DNA of 64,000 nucleotides from the NCBI RefSeq assembly GCF_932294415.1, contig NC_065536.1:930001-994000 (forward strand). Reading direction: 5' to 3'. Shown piece after piece: positions 35,053 through 45,305 of this stretch (positions within the stretch are counted from its first letter, which is position 1; each line of letters starts with the position of its first letter). This DNA is from Quercus robur. Lineage: Eukaryota; Streptophyta; Magnoliopsida; Fagales; Fagaceae. Position numbers and translations under genes: made by a program. The notes beneath the pieces are model-generated. The model was not told the DNA's origin. It made no database searches and worked only from the letters and a program-made list of their open reading frames with translations.

Positions 35053-35136
35053 ATTTGTAGATTCCAATTAACTCAATTGGTAAAATTTCTATTGGAGAGT
35101 GATAGAAGGTGCTCTTGCATAGAAAATTGATCTTTC

Positions 35137-35330
35137 CTATTATCTCCCCAACATTAATTGGTCTTTCTTATATCTACCTAGCATTATTATTGTTATCTCC
35201 CCAACATTAATTACTGTGTTTCCTATTATCTCCCCCAACCAAATATTAATTGGTCTTTCTGATTATCTCCCCAACATTAATTACAGTGTTTCCTATTATC
35301 TCCCCAACCCAACGTTAATATTGCTGTTTT
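35137..35330. repeat. Minisatellite with unit around TTATCTCCCCAACATTAATT
   Basis: Five imperfect units carry ATTATCTCCCCAACATTAAT or close variants, joined by TGGTCTTTC or ACTGTGTTTCC. Spacing varies between about 30 and 55 bases. Non-coding. Confidence 0.75.
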
Positions 35331-36682
35331 TCCTAGATATTTTGTTCTCTTGGTAATCAAGTTTACGGTCCTTTTATATAGGCCTAGCTACCAGTTAACA
35401 ACTAACTGTAAAACAAAAGGCAAATTTTGGGTTGAGTTTTATAAAATATTTGAGAGAAATTCTCTATTCCTTTGCCTACAAATCTAGTGATCTAGCTGAT
35501 GCCAGATGAAGTCGTTCTTAATCTTAAGATCGTAAATATATTTTATAATTGGTTTATGTGCACTAAATTCATAATCTAGGGTTTGTGTGCACTTTCCAAA
35601 TTTGGTTATTTCTTTTTCCACTAGCAAATCATTTTTCTTGTTGACAAGTTATTCATTAATTTCCTCATTATTTCCCATCTTTGCCACTTCCTTTTCATAT
35701 AAATCATATGATGGTCAATATACTTTTATTATAAACATCATCCCACATTCGTCGAACACTTGTCCCACCATTTTGATCAACACGCTATATACTTTTGAGT
35801 CATGTTAATGAGTGTCCTTATAGGACAATTGTTAATAAATTGTTTTAAGAAATGTTTTACACAACTTTCAAAGAAAATATAAATAAATTAATTAATTGCT
35901 TTATTATTTTCTCATTAAATATTTCTAAACCAATGCCCCTAGGACATTTGTTAACTTTTCCCTAAATTTTTAGTTTTGGATCAAAATTATTCATCATGGT
36001 CTCAAAAATGATAAGATAACAAAAGATCCCTCAAAATGATAGGTTAATGTAAATAGGATCCATGTTCCAAGTGCGATTTAAGATAAAAGCCTAGCTAATA
36101 AACAATACCTAATTAAACAAGACATCTCCCTAATCTTCCCTCTAAACAAGATCATAATTTGTCTTTATACTTAGTGCTTTGACTATACTTTGCTAGTGCT
36201 ATTTTTCCCCACCAATTAGAAAGTATCCATACCGTACGTGTTCAAATCTAACTCTCTTTCTCACTCTCTCAATCTAAATATGGATGAGAATATTATTGAA
36301 AGTGAAAAATGAGTCTTAATGTTACAATGAGGTACACCGTCAAACACAGCATTCTAACTGAAAGGGAAGAAACTAATTAACTAATCTAGCTGTAATGGTA
36401 ATGGCTTAAAGTAAATCGTGTCTTCAATGCACAATCTCAGTTGTTTTGTGTATGCCTTGTGTGAAAGTGTTATTAACACTGCTTTATTAATTTATTCTAT
36501 ATATAGCAAAACACGCAAAAACCTAATACAAATCAATGCAAATTAACCATGTAATAATAACAGTAAAACCAAAGGTGTTCAAAGTGTCATGGTCCAAGAG
36601 TCTTGTTCTGCGCCACTAGGGGGGATGCAAAGGTTTTATTAGTTGAGCAATTTCTTTCCTCTGTTAAATAATAAATATACGG

Positions 36683-36691
36683 TATATAAAG
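36683..36691 (+). promoter_or_regulatory. TATA box of receptor kinase pseudogene 3
   Basis: TATATAAAG lies about 45-50 bases before the ATG at 36735, leaving room for a very short leader. Confidence 0.5.
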
Positions 36692-36734
36692 ATTTAACCA
36701 AAAGAAACATCTTGTTCAGCCTGTTGCATTTCTC

Positions 36735-39129
36735 ATGGATATCTCAACTCTCTTCTTTCTTCTATGTCTGCTGCAAGCTCTTTCTTTATCTGCTTCATCT
36801 AAAACATTTGACACTCTCATAGGCACATCTCTGTCTGTTGAGAAACCAAGTGACAAGTTGGTTTCAGCAAATGGTGAATTCTCTGCAGGGTTTTACCCTG
36901 TTGGTGATAATGCTTTCTGCTTTGCCATATGGATGACAAAACCCTCTGTTCCCACAGTTGTTTGGATAGCAAACCGAGACGATCCTGTTGATTGAAAAGG
37001 TTCAAAGCTTTCAGTTTTGAAAGACGGCAAGCTTCACCTAACCGATTCAGCTGGTAGTGTCGTTTGGAAAACTAAAATAGAAGCCTTGACCACATCAGAG
37101 GCCTCCAATTTGCAACTACAGCTAATGAACACAGGCAATCTTATGCTTTATAATTTCTCAAGTGTTGCTATTTGGCAAAGCTTTGATTCATCTACAGATA
37201 CTCTTCTTCCTCAACAACTACTAACATTTGGTACAAGCCTGATCTCAAATAGAGGCCAAGGTGTCCATTCTTCTGGCTACTATAAGCTCTTTTTCGATGA
37301 AGATAATGCATTCCACCTGCTTTTCCAAGGTCCAAAACTTTCAAGTCTCTACTGGCCAGACCCATCCCTCGAAGACATTTCAGATGCTGGGATTTCTATC
37401 TACAATACTAGTAGAGCTGCACTACTAGATGACTCAGGCTATTTCTGGTCATCTGACTTTTTAAAATTCTATGCAACAGATTTTGGTACTGTGACTCAGA
37501 CGATTAACGCTTGATCCTGATGGCAACCTTCGATTATACAGCCTGCAAGAGATGAATGGGAGTTGGGATTGGGTTGTAACATGGCAAGCCATCTCTGATC
37601 CTTGCAGGATTCATGGCATCTGTGGACCTAATGGTGTGTGTACTTACGACCATGTCTCTGGCCGAAGATGCTTTTGCTTGCAAGGCTTCAATATGAAAGA
37701 TCATAGTGATTGGTCTTCTGGGTGCGAACCAGAATTTAGTATCTCTTGCGACCATCGAGATGAGTCTACTTTTATCCAACTTGCTCATGTTGAGTACTAT
37801 GGCTCAGATATAGACTTCTTACAGAATCTTGCCTTCCAGGATTGTCAAAAAGAATGCCTAAATAGGTGCAATTGCAAAGGATTTCAATATAAATTTAGGA
37901 TGGAAGATGGTGGCTATAACTGTTACCCCAAGTCTCGGCTACTAAATGGACGCCGTTCACCAAATTTTGATGGAGATCTTTATTTGAGAGTACCAAAAGC
38001 TGGTATTTCCAATCACAAGCTGCCTGATGAAGAATTTAGATTGCAGTGTTCAAGCATTGTCTCTAACCAAGAAAGAAGCACATTTGAAAATAAGATGGTA
38101 AAGCTTTTGCTTTGGTTCGCCACAGCAGTGGGAGGTGTGGAGGTGAGTTGTATTGTCCTGGTTTGGTTTTTCTTGTTAAAAACTAGTAAACGTCCAGACT
38201 CCACTGCACAAGGATACCTAGGCCTAACAACTAAATTCAAACGATTCACCTTTAATGAGCTAAGAAAAGCAACCCAAGGATTCAAAGAAGTGATTGGACA
38301 AGGAGCAGGAGGGATAGTCTACAAAGATGTATTGTCTGATCAACGAGTAGCAGCAATCAAGCAACTCAACGAAGCTAACCGAGGAGAAGCAGAGTTCCTT
38401 GCAGAAGTAAACACCATTGGGATGTTGAACCACATGTACTTGATAGAGATGTGGGGATATTGTGTAGAGGGAAAGCATAAGCTCTTGGTGTATGAATACA
38501 TGGAGCATGGATCTTTAGCTGAAAATCTTAGTTCTAATTCACTTGATTGGATGAAAAGGTTTGAAATTGCAGTGGGTGCTGCTAAAGGCCTAGCTTATTT
38601 GCATGAAGAATGCTTAGAGTGGGTTTTACATTGTGATGTAAAGCCTCAGAATATACTCCTAAATGCTGACTATCAACCAAAAGTAGCAGATTTTGGTTTG
38701 TCTAAACTACAAAGTAGAAGTAAGATTGATCATTCAAGCTTCTCGAGGATGAGAGGAACCAGAGGTTATATGGCTCCTGAGTGAGTCTATAATCTTCCCA
38801 TCACTTCTAAAGTTGATGTGTATAGTTATGAAATTATGTTGTTGGAAATGATAACTGGAAAAGGCCCAAATGACATGCATACTGCGGACAATGGAGAAAT
38901 AAGAGAGCATAAAAGGTTGGTCATGTTGGTAAGGGAGAATGTTAACATTGGAACAACTACAAAGAAGTCATGGATTGAAGAAATTATAGATCCCATGTTA
39001 ACTAACAATTATGACAAGGCTAAGATGGAACTTCTAATCAAAGTGGCTTTGCAATGTGTTGCAGAAAAAAAGGACGAAAGACCCACCATGACTCAGGTGG
39101 TAGAGATGCTTATGAGCCATGAGGATTAA
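36735..39129 (+). pseudogene. S-domain (G-type lectin) receptor-like kinase pseudogene 3
   Basis: Full-length relative of the copies at 4.3 and 31.7 kb: signal peptide (MDISTLFFLLCLLQALSLS), B-lectin, EGF-like (CRIHGICGPNGVC), PAN, transmembrane and kinase domains with GQGAGGIVYKD, HCDVKPQN, VADFGLSKL and GYMAPE. Three lesions break it: TGA at 36993-36995 in the lectin domain (GGA to TGA type), a 2-bp deletion near 37497 where the paralogs read ACTCACAGACGA, and TGA at 38782-38784 replacing the Trp after APE. The final 114 codons remain open after that stop. None of the lesions matches those in the other two copies. It is head to head with pseudogene 2 across 2.6 kb. Confidence 0.93.
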
Positions 39130-40254
39130 GGTTGTTGGGAAAGTAATTTAGAAATTTTATGTACTAGAAAATACTTTTAACTTTTTCAATGTATTTTTCT
39201 TTTTCTTTTTTTTTTTTTTGTGAAAATATAGATACGAGTGGACTGTAATAAATGTATTTATCCATTCTTCCTTAATCCTCATTGCACTACAGATTTTTTT
39301 ATACGCTGGTACACATTTTTCTTTTTCTTTTTTTGACACTTTAAAAGTGTTGTTGGAGGGGATAAGCCTGGGCCCTTTAAAGCCCAAGCCTATAGCATGG
39401 GCCTGGAGGATCTTTTTAGTGCAAGTCCATCAAGCATTGAGAAAGTTCACAAGGTTTGTGTCCAACCAATGACATGCTCGATCCAAAACCCCATTTGTGA
39501 CCCCAAGATGGGTTACAGCTTACAATTATGACAAAAAAATTATACATTTCTTAATTAAGTAATGATCAATTGAGAAATATATAATAAGTATATTAATAAA
39601 TTAATTTTAAAAAATGATAAATCTCTAAGTGTATTAAAATTATTAAGCTTATTATATTTGTAATGAATTTATTTAATCTCGAAATATTTCACTTGTTCAT
39701 TTAGTTAATTATGAGTGACGTATGGTATCAACATACTGCCTTTTTTTTGGATAAGGTATCAAGCATCAACATACCTTTTTTTATCTTTATTTTGGGTGTA
39801 AAAGTTTGCTACAATAAAGTAAAATAACATAACCTATGATATAAATAGATAATGCCCGATAAAATGAACCACAAAGTTCTTTTACGATTAACAAATATCA
39901 GTCCTATATCCCATAGAAAAAAAAAAGGTCCTATACCGTATAATGCATGAACACTATAATTTCTATTTTCCATTGTTTACTGTTTAGTATGCAGAAAAGG
40001 AATAACTATTCCATTGAAAATTTAAATCATCATTCGGTATTTTGTTGCATATTTATTATCAAAAGATTCGTAATAGTTATTCTTTAACCCACGTAATAAC
40101 TAAAACAATCCCTAAAAGTCATCTTTGGCTACAGTTGACCAATATTAGTCTGATCAACTTCTATTATACAATGGATATTAATATACATTTTTTTTTCTAA
40201 TGTATAATTTTTAATTTCAAATATTTATCAGAATCAACCTTTTAGGAAACGTGT

Positions 40255-40296
<42 letters not shown>

Positions 40297-41348
40297 TATG
40301 TTAAATATTTTCATAATAATCAAATAAAGCAAATGAAACTGTCAGTCATCAGAATTTAATATTTAGGGGAGATGTTCTTTTTCTCTTTTTCTTTTTTCCG
40401 TTTCTAATATGTATGGGAATAGTTATTTTAAATAAAGAATGATGATATTAATTATAGAATGGTTCAATTTATAAATATTGGCTATTAAGAGAGAATTATA
40501 AAAAGTAAAATTAATTTTGTAAGGTTAAGTTTTGGGATATTTGATTGGAATTTGATTCCATTCCACCATCTTGTATTAATACAGATTCATGGTTTTATTC
40601 ATGTGTTATTAAAAACACAAAATTACAATATTTATAATAATGTACCTTATAAGTTGTAACAAATAAAATGGTTCCTTACCTACTTACCACAATCTGTTGA
40701 CCAACTTGTGCCTTTTGAAATTAGTAGAATATAGCTTGTGTTTATGTGTAATTTTTGTTTTCATTTGGGCAAGTACTATTTCACAACCCTAATTTTACTT
40801 TCTTGCATGCCTACTAATTAGGTGGCATAATATAAAGTTTAAAAAGTAATTCAATTGACACTTTTTTATGCATGTTTTAAATGGAAATATTCAACATTCA
40901 AATCCTCTCATCTCTAACTTTTGAATTATATATCAATAATTTTTCTTAAAATGGTTATGTGTGGTATTGCAACATACAGAAAAGATGCAAAATCTTTTTT
41001 TTTTTTTTTTTTTGGGCTGCCGAAAATAGAGCACCACGAGTTAACCAAACAAAAATAGGTAAAAAATATATATATATACACTATGTCTGAAACAATGCAA
41101 ATATAAACACTCTCTAATACCAACATAGCCAATATATTTGTGTATACAACGATCATAATTAATTCTGACCGCTAATAATATATTATGAGGGTCTGTTTCT
41201 CACTTTCTCATAACCTTCTAGACTAAATCAATTAATTGGTAGTGTCTCTGGAGTCCACTTCTACCACTACTATGTGTGGAAGAGAAAATGTAAAGAATAA
41301 CTGTACAATAAAGCAGCTCAAGCAAGACTTAGTATATATATATATATA
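39130..41348. other. AT-rich intergenic sequence
   Basis: No gene is recognised. There are T tracts near 39208 and 40997-41013, an A tract of about 34 bases at 40260-40293, and TA repeats near 41064 and 41331-41348. Confidence 0.5.
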
Positions 41349-41820
41349 GGACAAAATGGGCTTTTGCCCTTTTCAGGGAAATTAATTAGCCTTTTGCCCT
41401 TCTTCCCAAACTAAATAGGGAAATGCCCCTCTTTTGAAACTCGACTTTTTCAAAATCGAGTTAAGCCCTATATTGACATTTTCAAGGACCTATAGTGACG
41501 TTTTCAAGGACCTATAGTGACGTTTTTAAGGACCTATAGTGGCATTTTGTAACTTGATATCCATGAAATCGAGTTATAGGCAATAAAATTGCCTATAACT
41601 CGATTTCATGGATATCAAGTTACAAAATGCCACTATAGGTCCTTAAAAACGTCACTATAGGTCCTTGAAAACGTCACTATAAAGCTCCAGAATTTTTTGT
41701 TTTTTTAACTCGATTTTGAGAAAGTCGAGTTTCAAAAAAAGGGCATTTCCCTATTTAGTTTGGAAAGAAGGGCAAAAGGCTAATTAATTTTTCTGAAAAG
41801 GGCAGAAGCCCATTTTGTCC
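41349..41820. repeat. Long near-perfect hairpin element (fold-back copy 2)
   Basis: The ends GGACAAAATGGGCTTTTGCC and, inverted, GGACAAAATGGGCTTCTGCC lie within a TATATA flank on both sides. The two arms are about 230 bases each and pair almost throughout, meeting at ATAGGCAA-TAAAA-TTGCCTAT near 41576-41596. Three copies of GACCTATAGTG(A/G)C are mirrored on the other arm. Non-coding. A transcript would form a long dsRNA stem. Confidence 0.9.
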
Positions 41821-41918
41821 TATATATATATGTATGTGTGTGTGTGTTATATCCCCTATGGAATTATTACCACAAAGTCAAAAAACGTGTATTCTAACGA
41901 AATGGTATCTCACATATT

Positions 41919-42293
41919 GGGGGCCAAAATGGGGATATATCACTTTCGCGCAAAATTTTCAGCAAAATGCTCCTGTTCTGAAACTATTTAGAGAAATACC
42001 CCTGTTTGAAACTCGATTTTTTAAAAATCGAGTTCCAATGAAGAACTCGATTCGCCCAAAATCGAGTTATAGGCAAAAACTTGAAAAAATTTACATGGAA
42101 CTCGAGTTTCAGGAACTCGAGTTCCATGTAATTTTTTTCAAGTAACTCGATTTTAGGCAAATCGAGTTTTTCATTGGAACTCGAGTTTTAAAAACTCAAT
42201 TTTTAAAATAAGGGCATTTCCCTAAATAGTTTCAGAACATGGGTATTTTACTGAAAATTTTGCGCGAAAGGGACAAAAGCCAATTTTCTCCCC
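41919..42293. repeat. Long hairpin element (fold-back copy 3)
   Basis: CACTTTCGCGCAAAATTTTC near 41941 is inverted as GAAAATTTTGCGCGAAAG near 42253. The arms meet around GGAACTCGAGTTTC-AGG-AACTCGAGTTCC (about 42095-42125). The outer ends start GGGG and are flanked by ATATTGG on both sides. It carries AACTCGATTTT motifs as in copy 2 but the sequence is otherwise distinct. Confidence 0.85.
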
Positions 42294-42369
42294 AATATTG
42301 GATATAGACATTCTCATTTTCACAACATGTAAGTTCCACCACAGTTATGAGTTCAAGAGGAAGGATGCA

Positions 42370-43050
42370 TATATTTGATTATTGTATTATTAGTAAACAT
42401 TACTAAGGAAACATTCCAACAAATTCACATTCATAACTATTTCTTATAGTTAATGATTTTTACTAGAATGAAAAACATAGTACATTTTATACACTTTTGG
42501 AAGTTTCAAGGAATGTACTAATTTGTTGGAATAAATAAAAAAAAAAAAAAAAAAAAAAACAATGTACTGAGATTATTGTATTTTGACCCAACATTACTAA
42601 TGAAACCGTCCAACAAATTCACAATTAAACTGTTTCTAATATTAAATTATTATTTTTTAGAATGAGAAAAATAGCACGGGTTGGAAGTTTCAAGGAATGT
42701 ACTCATTTTGTAGGAATAACAATACAATGTACAGGAGGCCTTGATGGAAGCAGTCATCACAGCCAAAACCTACGGATTTCGATCTGTTTTTGACAAACAA
42801 CAAGTATCTAGTCCAACTTTTAAACTAGTCTAAGAATCCAGCTTGGCAGGAGAGATACTTGATTGCTGATATGGAGTTTTTGTATCAAAATGGACTTGTT
42901 TATAATCTGTTAGTTGTCCCCAAATGTGTTCTTGATTTTGTTTATGTTGCTGCAAAATTAGCAATCCGAATGCCAATACACCATAGTTGGGTTGATCCAA
43001 CTTTTTTGTAATCTTGATAAACTCTGTGTCTTTCTTAGTAGGTATCAAAA

Positions 43051-43082
<32 letters not shown>

Positions 43083-43940
43083 AATGTACTAATTATTAAT
43101 TTTTTTTATGTGACTAATTATCAAGTTTTAACCCAACATTGCTAATGAAACAGTCCAACAAATTCACAATCATAACTGCTTCTTATATTAAATTATTGTT
43201 TTTTAGAATGAGAAAAATAACACAGCTAAAATACATTTATACACTTTTGGAAGTTTCAATGAATGTACTCATTTTGTAGGAATAATAATACAATGTACTA
43301 ATTATTAATTATTTTTTATGTGACTAATTATTAAGTTTTTACCCAACATTGCTGATGAAAAACTCTAAGAAATTCACAATTATTACTGTTTCTTATATTA
43401 AATTATCATTTTTTAGAATAAAAAAAATAGCACGGCCAGAATACGTTTATACATTTTTTGAAGTTTCAAGGAATGTACTCATTTTGTAGGAATAATAATA
43501 CAATGTACTAGTTATTTATTATTTTTTTTTTTATGTGACTAATTATTACTTTTTGACCCAACATTGCTGATGAAACTGTCCAGCAAAGTCACAATTATAA
43601 TTGCTTCTTATATTATTATTATTATTATTTTTAGAATGAGAAAAATAGAACGGCCCGAGTACGTTTAAACCCTTTTGAAAGTTTCAAGGAATGTACTCAT
43701 TTTGTAGGAATAATAATAAAATGTACTAATTAATGATTCTTTTTTTTTTTTTATGTGTCTAATTATTAAGTTTTGACCCAACATTGCCGATGAAATAGTC
43801 CAGCAAATTCACAAATATAAATGTTTCTTATATATTAAAAGATTTTTAGTAGAATGAGATATCATGGAATAGCCAAAATACGTTAATAAACTTTTGGAAA
43901 TTTCAAGGAATATACTAATTTTTAAGAATAATAATACACG
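42370..43940. repeat. Satellite-like tandem array, unit about 215 bp, six copies
   Basis: Units begin near 42396, 42588, 43128, 43340, 43556 and 43777 with AACATT(A/G)CTxATGAAAC and contain AGAATGAGAAAAATAGCAC and AGTTTCAAGGAATGTACT. The spacing of the last four is about 211-221. The second and third are pushed apart by a 345-bp retroposon. Non-coding. Confidence 0.88.
42733..43077 (+). mobile_element. 5'-truncated LINE-like retroposon with AAT tail
   Basis: It is flanked by a 12-bp direct repeat AATACAATGTAC (42721-42732 and 43078-43089) and ends in (AAT)n. The 5' end translates to an RNase H-like stretch (EALMEAVITAKTYGF) and then a 3' UTR-like region. Both fit an L1-type insertion truncated almost to its tail. 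Confidence 0.75.
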
Positions 43941-44072
43941 GCCTTGTGTGTGTGTGTTGGGGGTGTTTAATTATTGACAGGGGATAGAGATTAAAAAAGT
44001 AAAAAGAAAAAAAAAAAAATCTACTCTTTTACTTTCTTTATAGCTTTATATCATATAATTCAAGTTTGTTTT

Positions 44073-44842
44073 TGTAAGGACTCAATTTGTATCGAACCCA
44101 AACTCGTATTGGGTTCGAACGCTAAAGGCCCAAACAATAAATTTGTAGAACGTAGATATAAAAGAACTAGATTAACTTCAGAAGAAAAACGATTAAACTT
44201 AAAGTTTCTAGATGGATTAATACAAGTGTTACTATCAATTTATCCTTGAAATAAGCTAAGTTCTTTATTTCGTAAGATTTTCTTCTAAGCATCAATTGTT
44301 TAGAAGTTCTGATCTTTTCTTTCTCAATGCATTCTTCCATTTTATATATTGCCCTCTTAGTGTCATTTTCACCATACACGTGTAGGTTAGATTCGGGGGA
44401 TCCCTTTCTGTCCTATCCAACACTTCCTGGAACCTTCAACCAGCAGCTGTAAGGCTGCTTCATCACTGTTCAGGCATCACCTCCACATTAATACGGCCAG
44501 AAAGTTGGTTGAGAGGCAATTAATACTAAGGCAGCAGTTGTTAAAGATATTTGTTTATTTTTTCTTTCTTACCCTTGGCCCCATGTCCCACCTTTAGTGG
44601 TAATGTAGTTTCAAAGTGTGTTTGTAACAATACGGCGTTCAGGTCATCCTCGGACACATATTGTTGAGAAGGATTTTGTCCTCGGACGAATACTGGACCC
44701 ATCTCATGTGATATATATCCCTCTTTTCATTTGGTTTCCCTTATAACCTTATGTGGGCCTCCTCGGATGGTTTAACGTCTTCGGATGGGCCACAGGCCCA
44801 ATTAACACGGTTTTAATAATTATTGATTAACTGGCCCCCACA
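44073..44842 (-). repeat. 3' LTR of the Tat-lineage element
   Basis: 770 bp, plus-strand ends TGTAAGGACTC...GGCCCCCACA. Immediately inside (44843-44856) the minus strand reads TTTTGAGGGGCTAT, the polypurine tract for plus-strand priming. Confidence 0.9.
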
Positions 44843-45082
44843 ATAGCCCCTCAAAATCTTGCTTTTCGACTCCTCGGGAGAAAATGTTGACTTTGATGTC
44901 CTCAGCCCATATCCTTTTATGTTTTGGGCATGCTCCTGACGCTTCAACGTCCCGAGCGCGGCAGCATTAAATTTTGGTGACGCCCCAGTCCCCCACATTC
45001 AACGGTAAGATGTAAATCGAACGGTGGAGGGTCTGTCTCGTTTTGCGAGCAGGAACTTTTCCGCTCATAACCTCTGCACAAC

Positions 45083-45090
45083 TATAAAGG
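45083..45090 (+). promoter_or_regulatory. TATA box for the antisense gene
   Basis: TATAAAGG lies about 220 bases upstream of ATG 45306, followed by a CT-rich leader-like stretch. It points in the opposite direction to the retroelement's own transcript. Confidence 0.45.
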
Positions 45091-45305
45091 AATTTTCAAA
45101 TCAACTCTCTTTCTTACCTTCAGCGATCACACAATTCTAGAACTCATACACTGAACCTGTCTTTCTCCTTTTTCGTTGTTTTCTTGTGCATCTCCAAATA
45201 CTACAATCTGTTCCGAGGACCCTTTTTCAAACTTATAAGTCTTCTTAAAACCTTTTCAGCTTTCATCTTAAACTCGTTAATTTTTCTACAAAACCCTTTG
45301 GGAAA

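Larger units (their letters stand above)
34123..36734. other. Shared intergenic region between head-to-head pseudogenes
   Basis: Non-coding. It holds the TATA-like ATATATAATTG near 34168 for pseudogene 2, (AAAT)n runs near 34295 and 34378, a MITE-like piece, a 28-bp duplication and a minisatellite (listed separately). About 35345-36600 shows nothing recognisable. Confidence 0.5.

Noticed and set aside
42830-43084. Minus-strand frame starting with a run of Tyr
   Set aside because: The Tyr run is the (AAT)n tail of the retroposon read in reverse.
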